Shown here piece by piece: positions 1 through 8,847 of a stretch of DNA of 64,000 nucleotides (the stretch's first letter is position 1; each line of letters starts with the position of its first letter). A program made the translations under genes and the position numbers. The DNA lies in contig JACJWY010000009.1 in the NCBI GenBank assembly GCA_020636955.1, forward strand, positions 46,987 through 110,986. Reading direction: 5' to 3'. The DNA comes from Thermoleophilales bacterium. GTDB lineage: Bacteria; Actinomycetota; Thermoleophilia; Solirubrobacterales; 70-9. A model generated the notes under the pieces. That model had not been told where the DNA came from and did no database searches. It worked only from the letters and a program-made list of their open reading frames with translations.

Positions 1-228
1 GTCGAGACCCTGCTGGCCCAGGTGCTGGCTCTGGTCTTCGTGATCGGCAGCTACTGGGCGGCCGGCTGGTATTCGAAGCGCCAGATGCGTATCCAGCGGG
101 AGAAATACGAGGCGGAACAGATCGCCGGGAGCCGGGTCGGTTGCGCGGAGCCTCGTAACACAAGCCGCGAGGAACCGCTTGGCCAAGCGGTTAAAGGCAC
201 CGATCGGCGGGCAAAAGAGCCCATCTAG
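1..228 (+). CDS. C-terminal end of a membrane protein, possibly an FTR1-type iron permease (partial)
   Basis: The reading frame is open from the first base and ends at TAG 226-228, so only the C-terminal part is present. It shows one hydrophobic segment (about residues 8-22, with the motif ALVFVIGSYWAA) followed by a basic and polar cytoplasmic-type tail. Such a last helix with a charged tail fits the end of a multi-helix transporter, and the sequence recalls the end of FTR1-type iron permeases, but no catalytic motif is in view and this is a weak guess. The last 35 residues are of low-quality composition and overlap a series of hairpins (151-237), so the real protein could also end earlier if a frameshift is present. 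Confidence 0.4.
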   Translation, partial: VETLLAQVLALVFVIGSYWAAGWYSKRQMRIQREKYEAEQIAGSRVGCAEPRNTSREEPLGQAVKGTDRRAKEPI

Positions 229-237
229 AGGCTCTTT
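151..237. other. three adjacent inverted repeats, including a perfect 20-bp palindrome
   Basis: Three perfect inverted repeats follow one another: CCTCG 151-155 with CGAGG 168-172; the uninterrupted palindrome AACCGCTTGG/CCAAGCGGTT at 173-192; and AAAGAGCC 214-221 with GGCTCTTT 230-237, whose loop holds the stop codon of the upstream gene. The last one, followed by three T, could serve as a terminator. The central palindrome could be an operator for a dimeric regulator or part of a structured RNA ahead of amtB. Function not known. Confidence 0.55.
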
Positions 238-304
238 GACATTCGAACAAGGGCCCGGGGGTCTTTTCCTCCGGGTGGCCAAAATTCGGTTTCCCCCCCC
301 TTCC

Positions 305-310
305 TAGATT
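305..310 (+). promoter_or_regulatory. possible -10 box for amtB
   Basis: TAGATT lies 70 bases before the amtB start, giving a leader of about 60 bases that contains CTGGGCCCAG (347-356, palindromic) and the ribosome binding site. CCGGTC 314-319 and GACCGG 336-341 form a further inverted repeat. No clear -35 box is seen. Confidence 0.3.
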
Positions 311-380
311 TGTCCGGTCAGCTAACGCTAATCGCGACCGGTGGGTCTGGGCCCAGCGGAAACAGGAGGAAATTACTCGT

Positions 381-1847
381 ATGAGTGTCAAGAAACTCGG
401 CATATCCGCTCTCGCGGTTGCTGCGGCGGCCCTTTTGGTGCCCGGCATCGCGTCGGCCGATGTGGCGGCCGATCTCGAGGCCAAGTCGGCCGAGTTGAAC
501 GGAACCTTCATCGCGCTCGCCTGCGTGCTCGTGCTGCTCATGCAGTGCGGCTTCATGTTCCTGGAGATCGGTTTCTCCCGGATGAAGAACGCGGGCGCCG
601 GAGTGATGAAGATCTTCGTCAACTTCTCGGTCTGCACGATCGCCTTCTGGGCGGTTGGTGCCGCGATCATCGGTTACGGCAACGACTTCATCGGAACCCA
701 CGGGTTCTTCTACCACTTCGGTTCGATGGTCGATGACGGAACCGGCAAACTCGCCGCGGTCGATTCGAACTCGGTCATGTACATGCTGTACAGCTTCGCG
801 TTCTGCGCGGTCTCACTGGCGATCGTCTGGGGCACCACCCTGGAGCGCATCAAGTTCGCCCCCTACATCATCTACGCCGCCGTTTTCGGAGCGATCATCT
901 ACCCGATGGTCGGTCACTCCGTCTGGGGTGGCGGCCTGCTCACCGATGTCGGTGGCAAGTCGGTGATGGACTTCGCCGGCTCCTCGGTGGTCCACCTCAC
1001 CGGTGCGGTCGGCGGTTTCGCCGCGCTGCTCCTGCTGGGTGCCCGCAAGGGCAAGTACGCATCCGACGGGTCCCCCCGGGCGATCCCGGGACACTCGATG
1101 CCGCTGGTCGGTCTCGGTGTGATCATCCTGTGGATCGGCTGGTTCGGATTCAACGGCGGTTCGACCCTGGGCACAGACATCACCTTCTTCGGTGAGGTCA
1201 TGTGGAACACCCAGATCGCAGCCGCGGCCGGAGTGCTCGGTGCGGTTCTCTTCACCTACATGAAGACGAAGTCGCTCGACGTCGGCATGGCGGGCAACGG
1301 CGCTATCGCCGGCCTGGTCGCCATTACCGCTCCCTGTGGTTTCGTCGAGACCTGGACGGCCCCGATCATCGGCTTCATCGCCGGTGGCATTGTGGTCTTC
1401 GGAGTTCTGACCATCGAGAAGTACCTGGACGACCCGATCGGAGCCCTCTCGGCCCACGGGATGGCCGGTATCTGGGGCACCCTGGCGGTCGGCATCTTCG
1501 CCTCGCCGCGTCTGACCATCTCGGCTCCGGGAATCTGGTACTCGATCACGGACGGTGTGCCGTGGAGCCAGACCCTCGGACAGCTCGGCGTTCAGGCACT
1601 GGCGGTTGTCGCAACATTCGTGTTCGTGTTCGTCACGTCCTACGCAGTGTTCGCGATCATCAAGGCAACGATTGGCCTCAGGGTCACGGAATCGGAAGAA
1701 GACGCCGGTCTCGACATCGCCTCACACGGCATGTACGGGTACCCGGAGGCCTTTATTCCGCAGCCCGAGTTGCCGGTTGGTGAATACACCCCGTCGATGG
1801 CCGGAACTCCGGTTGCATCGTCGGCCGACAGCCCGAGCCAGGCCTAG
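381..1847 (+). CDS. amtB: ammonium transporter Amt
   Basis: Trimeric inner-membrane channel that takes up ammonium. The 488-residue protein starts with a cleavable signal peptide (residues 1-26, ending ASA), as in exported-N-terminus Amt proteins, followed by about eleven hydrophobic helices. The family signature FGFNGGSTLG is present, as are the pore twin histidines: His about 205 in GSSVVHLTG, with the preceding Asp that helps bind ammonium, and His about 359 in SAHGMAGIWG. The soluble C-terminal tail (from about residue 430) is where PII proteins normally dock. The start is ATG 381 with a good ribosome binding site (AGGAGG at 364-370). glnK follows after 18 bases, so the two are co-transcribed, the order being amtB-glnK rather than the common glnK-amtB. 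Confidence 0.97.
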   Translation: MSVKKLGISALAVAAAALLVPGIASADVAADLEAKSAELNGTFIALACVLVLLMQCGFMFLEIGFSRMKNAGAGVMKIFVNFSVCTIAFWAVGAAIIGYGNDFIGTHGFFYHFGSMVDDGTGKLAAVDSNSVMYMLYSFAFCAVSLAIVWGTTLERIKFAPYIIYAAVFGAIIYPMVGHSVWGGGLLTDVGGKSVMDFAGSSVVHLTGAVGGFAALLLLGARKGKYASDGSPRAIPGHSMPLVGLGVIILWIGWFGFNGGSTLGTDITFFGEVMWNTQIAAAAGVLGAVLFTYMKTKSLDVGMAGNGAIAGLVAITAPCGFVETWTAPIIGFIAGGIVVFGVLTIEKYLDDPIGALSAHGMAGIWGTLAVGIFASPRLTISAPGIWYSITDGVPWSQTLGQLGVQALAVVATFVFVFVTSYAVFAIIKATIGLRVTESEEDAGLDIASHGMYGYPEAFIPQPELPVGEYTPSMAGTPVASSADSPSQA

Positions 1848-1865
1848 AAAGGAGGAGAAGCTCAG

Positions 1866-2222
1866 ATGAAAAAAGTAGAAGCATTCATTCGTCACGAGGC
1901 ATTCGAGCCGATCAGGACGGATCTCCTCGAGAAGGGAATCCCTTCGATGTCGATTCTGGAAGCCAAAGGCTCCGGACGACAGAAGGGGATCGTCGAGACC
2001 TATCGGGGATCGACAGTCACGGTCAACGTTCGACCCAAGCTCAAGATCGAGATTGTGGTGGCCGATTCCGAAAAAGACCTCGTCGTCGAAACGATCCTGC
2101 GTCACGCTCGATCAGGTGAGATCGGAGACGGCAAGATCTTCGTTATCCCGGTCGAGGAGTCGATCAGGATCAGGACCGGCGAGCGAGGAGACGAGGTAAC
2201 CCAGGTCCATCTAGACGAGTAG
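1866..2222 (+). CDS. glnK: PII nitrogen regulatory protein with a T-loop lacking Tyr51
   Basis: Trimeric signal protein that binds ATP/ADP and 2-oxoglutarate and, next to amtB, is expected to gate the ammonium channel. The 118-residue length is normal. The T-loop motif GRQKG (37-41), Tyr46 and the second PII signature GEIGDGKIFV (about 85-94) are present, as is the C-terminal IRTGE. Residue 51, the tyrosine that is uridylylated in proteobacteria or adenylylated in actinobacteria, is valine here (codon GTC 2016-2018), while Ser49 is kept. The protein therefore cannot be modified in the usual way; direct effector sensing, or Ser49 phosphorylation as known in cyanobacteria, remain possible. ATG 1866 is preceded by AAAGGAGGAG. 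A strong terminator closes the operon. Confidence 0.93.
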   Translation: MKKVEAFIRHEAFEPIRTDLLEKGIPSMSILEAKGSGRQKGIVETYRGSTVTVNVRPKLKIEIVVADSEKDLVVETILRHARSGEIGDGKIFVIPVEESIRIRTGERGDEVTQVHLDE

Positions 2223-2238
2223 CGATGGGCTGACACGG

Positions 2239-2269
2239 AAGGGCGGCGGGGCTTTGCCCCGCCGCCCTT
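2239..2269 (+). terminator. terminator of the amtB-glnK operon
   Basis: A perfect 14-bp GC-rich inverted repeat (2239-2252 with 2256-2269) around a TTT loop begins 17 bases after the glnK stop. There is no long T tract after it, which is usual in high-GC bacteria. Confidence 0.8.
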
Positions 2270-2321
2270 GTCCGTTGCCCGGGCTCCCTTGACCACTGCT
2301 ACCCATCGGGTTCCGGACAGA

Positions 2322-2333
2322 TACTCTGGCTTC
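2322..2333 (+). promoter_or_regulatory. leaderless-type -10 box for the asparaginase gene
   Basis: TACTCT 2322-2327 ends exactly 6 bases before GTG 2334, so transcription would begin at or next to the start codon. No ribosome binding site is present. Confidence 0.5.
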
Positions 2334-3410
2334 GTGGCCGACCGGCGCAGAATCGGAGTCCTGGTAACGGGAGGCACGGTGGGTTCCCGTTCGGAGCCCC
2401 TTTCGGGCCGGGAGAAGCTGGTGAAGCTGAGCGAGGCCGGGGATCAGCTCGACATTCTCGCCGGTCCTCACGTAAAGAAGGTTCTCGAGCAGGGTTCGAT
2501 CGAGACGGTTCTCAGACAGCCACTCAACATGCTGTCGGAGAATATGACTCCCGCGCACTGGGTGGCGATCGGCCGGGAAATCGGGAAACTGATCGAGAAG
2601 GAGCAGCCCGAAGGGATCCTCGTTCTCCACGGAACCGACACGATGTCGTTCACCTCGGCGGCTCTGTCGTTCATGCTGGCCGGGGTCCGCATCCCGGTGA
2701 TCCTGACCGGATCCAACCTGCCCCCGAACGAGCCGGAAACCGACGCCGACACGAACATCGCCGACGCGATGATCGCCCTGCAGCACCTTTCCCCCGGCGT
2801 CTACCTCTCCTTCGCCGGCCGTCCCAACGCCAAGAGCCGCGTTCACGACGGCGTTTCGGTCCGCAAGGCGAGAGGTTCCGGCCCGGCCTTCATTTCCTCG
2901 GGTCGGGTTCACGTGGCCGAGGTCAGCTGGGGAAATTTCGCTTGGACTCTGAAGAACCGGTCAGCGACCGATAGCCCGGCCCAACCCGAAATTCCGTTCC
3001 GGATTGCCGCCGACGATCGTGTGATGAGGATCGACCTTCACCCGGGAATCAATCTCAAGGCACTCGCCGACACGCTGATCTGCGAGGAATACCGCGGCGC
3101 CGTGATGACCCTCTACCCGGCCTTGACCGGTCCCTTCGAACCGGAAAGCTCCTCGGTTCCGAAATTTGCCGAAACCTGTGCGGAGCACGAAATCGTCCTG
3201 GCGCTGACCATGAACGCACAGCCGGTCGGGGTTCAGAACTCCTACGAATCGAAGCTCCTGCTCGAGGAGACCGGCGCGGTCCTCTTGCCGGTCATCCCCG
3301 AGCTGGCCCTGGTCAAGCTGATGTGGGCGCTCGGCTGGTGCGATGACTATTCGCAGGTCCGGGAGGTTCTCGAAACCGAGATCTGCAACGAATTCGGCGG
3401 CCGGAAGTAA
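2334..3410 (+). CDS. ansA: L-asparaginase
   Basis: Hydrolyses asparagine to aspartate and ammonia. Both threonine-bearing family motifs are present: TGGT at residues 12-15 (nucleophile region) and HGTDTM at 99-104 (Thr-Asp pair). The length of 358 residues is normal for cytoplasmic bacterial asparaginases and no signal peptide is seen. The first motif reads TGGTVGS, where the usual form is TGGTIA. Reading could begin at TTG 2268, but that would start inside the amtB-glnK terminator; GTG 2334 gives the normal N terminus and lies 6 bases after a -10 box. Its place just after amtB-glnK fits a shared theme of ammonium supply, although it has its own promoter. Asparaginase versus glutaminase activity cannot be settled from sequence. 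Confidence 0.85.
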   Translation: MADRRRIGVLVTGGTVGSRSEPLSGREKLVKLSEAGDQLDILAGPHVKKVLEQGSIETVLRQPLNMLSENMTPAHWVAIGREIGKLIEKEQPEGILVLHGTDTMSFTSAALSFMLAGVRIPVILTGSNLPPNEPETDADTNIADAMIALQHLSPGVYLSFAGRPNAKSRVHDGVSVRKARGSGPAFISSGRVHVAEVSWGNFAWTLKNRSATDSPAQPEIPFRIAADDRVMRIDLHPGINLKALADTLICEEYRGAVMTLYPALTGPFEPESSSVPKFAETCAEHEIVLALTMNAQPVGVQNSYESKLLLEETGAVLLPVIPELALVKLMWALGWCDDYSQVREVLETEICNEFGGRK

Positions 3411-3431
3411 CAGGGCAACCACGGCGGCGAA

Positions 3432-3444
3432 TACCATCTAACGC
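3432..3444 (+). promoter_or_regulatory. leaderless-type -10 box for the cyclase gene
   Basis: TACCAT 3432-3437 ends 7 bases before ATG 3445; there is no ribosome binding site. Confidence 0.5.
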
Positions 3445-4632
3445 ATGCCCGGGGATGACCGAATCAGCCTCAATGAGGCGGCTCGACGGGCCGGGGTCTC
3501 GCCGGCGACGCTGACCCGCTGGGCGGACGAGAAGGTCGTCCCGGTGCGCAAGGGGCGCTGGACGCCGGCTGCCGCAGCCCAGGCCCGGATCGTCGCCCGG
3601 ATGCGCGAGCGTGGCCACACGCTCGAGGAACTGAAGGAGGCCGGCAAGGAGGGCAAGCTTTCTTTCGGAATGGCCGAGGACCTCTTCGCGGATCCCGGCG
3701 ACCGGATTGACGTGAAGGCGGCGGCGGATGAAATCGGCCTGAGCGTCGAAGTGATCGAACGGGTGATGACCGTGATGGGCACGCCCTCGGACCGCGAACT
3801 GTCACTTTCGGCCCGTGACATCGAAGCGTTGAAGCGGATGGGGGAGGTGGCCGAGGCCGGCCTTCCGGTCGAGGCCCTGCTCCAGCTGACCCGGGTCTAC
3901 GCCCAGTCCGTGCGCCGGATTGCCGACGCCGAGGTGAGGCTTTTTCATCTCTTCGTCCACGAGCCGATGATCCGGGACGGTCTCAGCGAGGTGGAAATGG
4001 CCGAGGAACTCGGCGATCTGGCTCGCCGCACTTCCCCGACCGCCGTCCCGCTGTTCGAGTATCTGCATGACCGGTATCTGAGGTACTTCCTCGAGCAGGA
4101 CGTGATCGGGCACATGGAATCCGATTTCGGCGGTGACACCAGCCTCGACCAGGTCCGCACGACCCTCTGCTTCATCGATCTCACCGGCTTCACCCGCTTC
4201 ACCGAGCAGGAGGGCGACGAAACCGCCTTCTCGGTGGTCGAGCAGTTCACCGAGACCGTCGAAGCGACCCTCCCGCCGGAGGCCGGGATCGTCAAGACGA
4301 TCGGTGACGAGGTAATGGTCGTCTCGCCCGATCCCGCTTCACTGGCCGAATGGGCGGTCGGCTTCCTGGCCCTGTTCACCGACCGGCCCAAGCCGCGAGC
4401 CGGGATCCACCACGGGGCGGTCGTCTTCAGGGACGGCGACTACTACGGCAGCCAGGTCAACCTAGCCCACCGGGTAGTCAACCGGGCGCTGGGCGGAGAG
4501 GTCCTGATCACCGACGCGGTCGCGGCGGCGATTGAAGACCACCCGGACCTCGAAACGGACCCGATCGGCGAGGTGGACCTGAAGGGGTTCCCGGTTCCGA
4601 CCCCGCTTTTCCTGATCCGTGCCCGGTCCTGA
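3445..4632 (+). CDS. class III adenylate/guanylate cyclase with MerR-like N-terminal domain
   Basis: Likely makes cAMP (or cGMP). Residues 1-70 resemble a MerR-type winged helix (SLNEAARRAGVSPATLTRW), followed by a second helical segment (about 70-230) like the regulatory domain of mycobacterial adenylate cyclases. The catalytic domain occupies about 230-395. The two metal-binding aspartates are visible: Asp245 in CFIDLTGF and Asp288 in KTIGDEVM, and the transition-state region GSQVNLAHRV is also present. No membrane segment is seen, so it is a soluble enzyme whose head may sense a ligand or bind DNA. ATG 3445 is chosen from the -10 box. The downstream tilS frame begins close behind and the two are probably co-transcribed. 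Confidence 0.85.
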   Translation: MPGDDRISLNEAARRAGVSPATLTRWADEKVVPVRKGRWTPAAAAQARIVARMRERGHTLEELKEAGKEGKLSFGMAEDLFADPGDRIDVKAAADEIGLSVEVIERVMTVMGTPSDRELSLSARDIEALKRMGEVAEAGLPVEALLQLTRVYAQSVRRIADAEVRLFHLFVHEPMIRDGLSEVEMAEELGDLARRTSPTAVPLFEYLHDRYLRYFLEQDVIGHMESDFGGDTSLDQVRTTLCFIDLTGFTRFTEQEGDETAFSVVEQFTETVEATLPPEAGIVKTIGDEVMVVSPDPASLAEWAVGFLALFTDRPKPRAGIHHGAVVFRDGDYYGSQVNLAHRVVNRALGGEVLITDAVAAAIEDHPDLETDPIGEVDLKGFPVPTPLFLIRARS

Positions 4633-4690
4633 TCCGCATCCAGGCCCTGATCGTCAGCCAGGTTCTGCCCGGTTGACTGGCAAGCCGGCC

Positions 4691-6073
4691 GTGATCTTCA
4701 CTCGCGCGATCCGGGAATCCGGTCTCGTCGCTGAAGCGGATCGCGGGGTGGTGCTCGTATCCGGGGGAGCCGACTCGACCGCCTTGCTGCTGGGTCTGCA
4801 TGCGCTGCTGGGGGGCGAGCGGCTCCTCGCGCTGCATGTGAATTACGGGTTGAGACCCACCGCCGACGACGACGAGCAAGTCGTGCGCGACCTCTGCGAA
4901 AGGCTCGGGGTTGAACTGGTGGTCCGCCGTGCGGGCAGGCCGGAGGGAAACGTCCAGGCCTGGGCCAGGGAAATCCGGCTCGGAGCTGCCGAGGAGATCA
5001 GGAGCCGTAAGGAGATGGACTGGATCGCGGTCGGGCACAATCGCTCCGATCAGGCCGAGACTCTGCTCTACCGTCTCGTTTCCTCGCCCGGCGCCCGTTC
5101 GCTGATCGCGATGCCGCCCCGATCGGGCCGCCTGATTCGGCCCCTGCTTTCACTTGATCGGGGTCTGATCAGACGGATGCTCGAGTTCGAGTTCGACTTC
5201 GCTGAGGATCCAACCAACCAGGACCCGGCCTACGCCCGAAACCGGATCAGGCTTGAAGTCATGCCTCAGCTGGAGCAGGTGAACTCTGGCGCCGAGTTGA
5301 ACATCATCCGCACCAGGCAGGAACTGGTCGAGGACGAGCAGGCACTTGCGGAGATGGCCGAATCGGCCCTGGGTCTCCGGGGGTTGGACCCCGAATACGG
5401 CCTGCCGCGGAAATCGCTGGAAGTCCAGCTTCCGGCGGTCCGTCGTCGCATGATCCGTCGACTGGCCGAGGTCGCACTCGGCCGCCCGGTCGCCGTTTCG
5501 CAAGAACTGGTCACCGAGGCGCTGCGGCTCGCCGCCCAGCCGGAAGGGGGGAAGCTTGACTTGGGAGGCGGCGATTTTCTGTTAATCGAAGCGGGCGAGG
5601 TCCGGATACGGTCGGGCGGGGGTACCAATACGGAGGGCGTTGCGGAACCGGTGCGTGTAAACCTCGACGCGGGATCGGTGCAGTTCGGGCGATGGGAGAT
5701 CGAGTCGTCATTGACCAGTGAAGTCGAGGCCCGGGCCGGGTTCGGCGATCCCTGGACCGCCTTCCTGGACGCCGGAGATCTGCTGGCCTGGCTGATTTCG
5801 TCCTCCCCGGATGCCGATGACCTCCTGCTCGCGGTAAGGCCGTGGCATTCGGGAGACCGCGTCGAACCGCTCGGGATGAGCGGCAGCAAGACCCTCCAGG
5901 ATGTGTTCACCGATGCGCTTGTGCCGGCGTCGCGCCGACGCCAGTGGCCGGTGCTGGTGATCGGGAACACGGTGATCTGGGTTCCCGGTCTTCTCAGGTC
6001 GCGACACCTGCTGATCGGAGGACCCGCCAAAGACGTGTTGCGTCTCCACGCCCGACCGCCGTTTCCTATCTAG
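4691..6073 (+). CDS. tilS: tRNA(Ile)-lysidine synthetase
   Basis: Converts cytidine 34 of the CAU-anticodon tRNA-Ile to lysidine so that it reads AUA codons; an essential enzyme. The PP-loop motif SGGADST is near residue 24, and RPLL and the ENPTN-like segment (EDPTNQDPAYARNRIR, about 175-190) mark the N-type ATP pyrophosphatase domain; a C-terminal substrate-binding domain follows. The frame is open upstream to GTG 4619, inside the cyclase gene, and TTG 4673 is also possible; GTG 4691 places the P-loop at the usual distance from the N terminus. It is followed by hpt after 10 bases, the widely conserved tilS-hpt-ftsH order. Confidence 0.93.
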   Translation: MIFTRAIRESGLVAEADRGVVLVSGGADSTALLLGLHALLGGERLLALHVNYGLRPTADDDEQVVRDLCERLGVELVVRRAGRPEGNVQAWAREIRLGAAEEIRSRKEMDWIAVGHNRSDQAETLLYRLVSSPGARSLIAMPPRSGRLIRPLLSLDRGLIRRMLEFEFDFAEDPTNQDPAYARNRIRLEVMPQLEQVNSGAELNIIRTRQELVEDEQALAEMAESALGLRGLDPEYGLPRKSLEVQLPAVRRRMIRRLAEVALGRPVAVSQELVTEALRLAAQPEGGKLDLGGGDFLLIEAGEVRIRSGGGTNTEGVAEPVRVNLDAGSVQFGRWEIESSLTSEVEARAGFGDPWTAFLDAGDLLAWLISSSPDADDLLLAVRPWHSGDRVEPLGMSGSKTLQDVFTDALVPASRRRQWPVLVIGNTVIWVPGLLRSRHLLIGGPAKDVLRLHARPPFPI

Positions 6074-6083
6074 ACTGGGCACG
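6071..6083 (+). promoter_or_regulatory. leaderless-type -10 box for hpt
   Basis: TAGACT 6071-6076, overlapping the tilS stop codon, ends 7 bases before ATG 6084. It would give hpt its own leaderless transcript. Confidence 0.5.
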
Positions 6084-6647
6084 ATGGCTGCGACGCCTCA
6101 GAATGAACTCGTCTCCGTGGGCGAGGTGCTGATAACCGCCGACGAACTCCAGCGAAAGGTGGAGGAAATCGGCAACCAGATCAGCCGCGACTACGCCGGC
6201 AAGGACCTGGTCATGGTCGGGGTGCTTCGCGGCGCAGTGGTGTTCATCGCCGATCTGCTGCGGCATCTCTCGATCTCATGCGAAATCGACTTCATGGCCG
6301 TCTCCAGCTACGGATCATCACGGGATTCTTCGGGGGTGGTGAGGATCCTCAAGGATCTGGACGATTCGATCACCGGCCGGGATGTGCTGATCGTCGAGGA
6401 CATCGTCGACTCGGGACTCACCTTGAACTACCTGATGCGGAACCTCCAGGCCCGTGACCCGGCCTCGCTCGAGGTCTGCGCCCTGTTGACCAAACCGGAA
6501 CGGCGCCGGGTGGACGTTCCGATCCGCTATACGGGATTCGAGATCCCCAATCAGTTCGTGGTCGGCTACGGACTCGATTTCGCCCAGCGCTACCGGAATC
6601 TCGACCATGTGGCGCTTCTGCCCGAGGATGCGGTTCCCGACCGCTAG
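6084..6647 (+). CDS. hpt: hypoxanthine phosphoribosyltransferase
   Basis: Salvages hypoxanthine (and usually guanine) to IMP (GMP) with PRPP. The 187-residue protein has the PRPP-binding motif VLIVEDIVDSG at about residues 101-111 and the upstream flexible-loop Ser-Tyr pair in VSSYGSS. Length and layout are normal for the family. It sits between tilS and ftsH, as in Bacillus and Mycobacterium. Confidence 0.95.
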   Translation: MAATPQNELVSVGEVLITADELQRKVEEIGNQISRDYAGKDLVMVGVLRGAVVFIADLLRHLSISCEIDFMAVSSYGSSRDSSGVVRILKDLDDSITGRDVLIVEDIVDSGLTLNYLMRNLQARDPASLEVCALLTKPERRRVDVPIRYTGFEIPNQFVVGYGLDFAQRYRNLDHVALLPEDAVPDR

Positions 6648-6720
6648 GCCGTTTCCGGACCGGGGACAGAAATCTTCCACCGGGACCGCTCTCCCATGCC
6701 GGTTGCCGGGTTCTCCCTGC

Positions 6721-6764
6721 TAGTCTGACAATTCGGCCCAAGGGCGGGAAAGCCCGTTCGGGTC
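6721..6764 (+). promoter_or_regulatory. possible ftsH promoter and short leader
   Basis: TAGTCT 6721-6726 is a good -10 box and would give a leader of about 32 bases. Within it GGGC 6742-6745 and GCCC 6751-6754 can pair. No obvious ribosome binding site precedes GTG 6765. Confidence 0.35.
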
Positions 6765-8762
<1,998 letters not shown>

Positions 8763-8835
8763 GCCGGGTCGGAATTCCGCGGGGGCCTTCCCCGGCGGCG
8801 GTTTCCGCGCTCCGCGACTCCCGGACCGAGTCGGG

Positions 8836-8847
8836 GATACTCCCCGC
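8836..8847 (+). promoter_or_regulatory. leaderless-type -10 box for the amine oxidase gene
   Basis: GATACT 8836-8841 ends 6 bases before ATG 8848. The first base deviates from TANNNT, but the same GATACT with the same spacing occurs before the gene starting at 15157 on the other strand. Confidence 0.4.

Noticed and set aside
155..180. GlnR box upstream of amtB
   Set aside because: GTAAC and GGAAC occur near each other but not with the required half-site spacing of an actinobacterial GlnR operator.
173..237. tRNA-like D-arm wording (TTGGCCAAGCGGTTAAAGG) before amtB
   Set aside because: It resembles the D arm of tRNA-Leu/Ser, but no acceptor stem, anticodon stem or T arm with the right pairing follows; the similarity comes from the palindrome.
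2268..2333. upstream TTG start for the asparaginase
   Set aside because: It lies inside the terminator stem of amtB-glnK and adds 22 residues with no family similarity.
8763..8847. terminator after ftsH
   Set aside because: GGGG/CCCC pairing at about 8779-8796 is short and imperfect, with no T tract; not enough to call.
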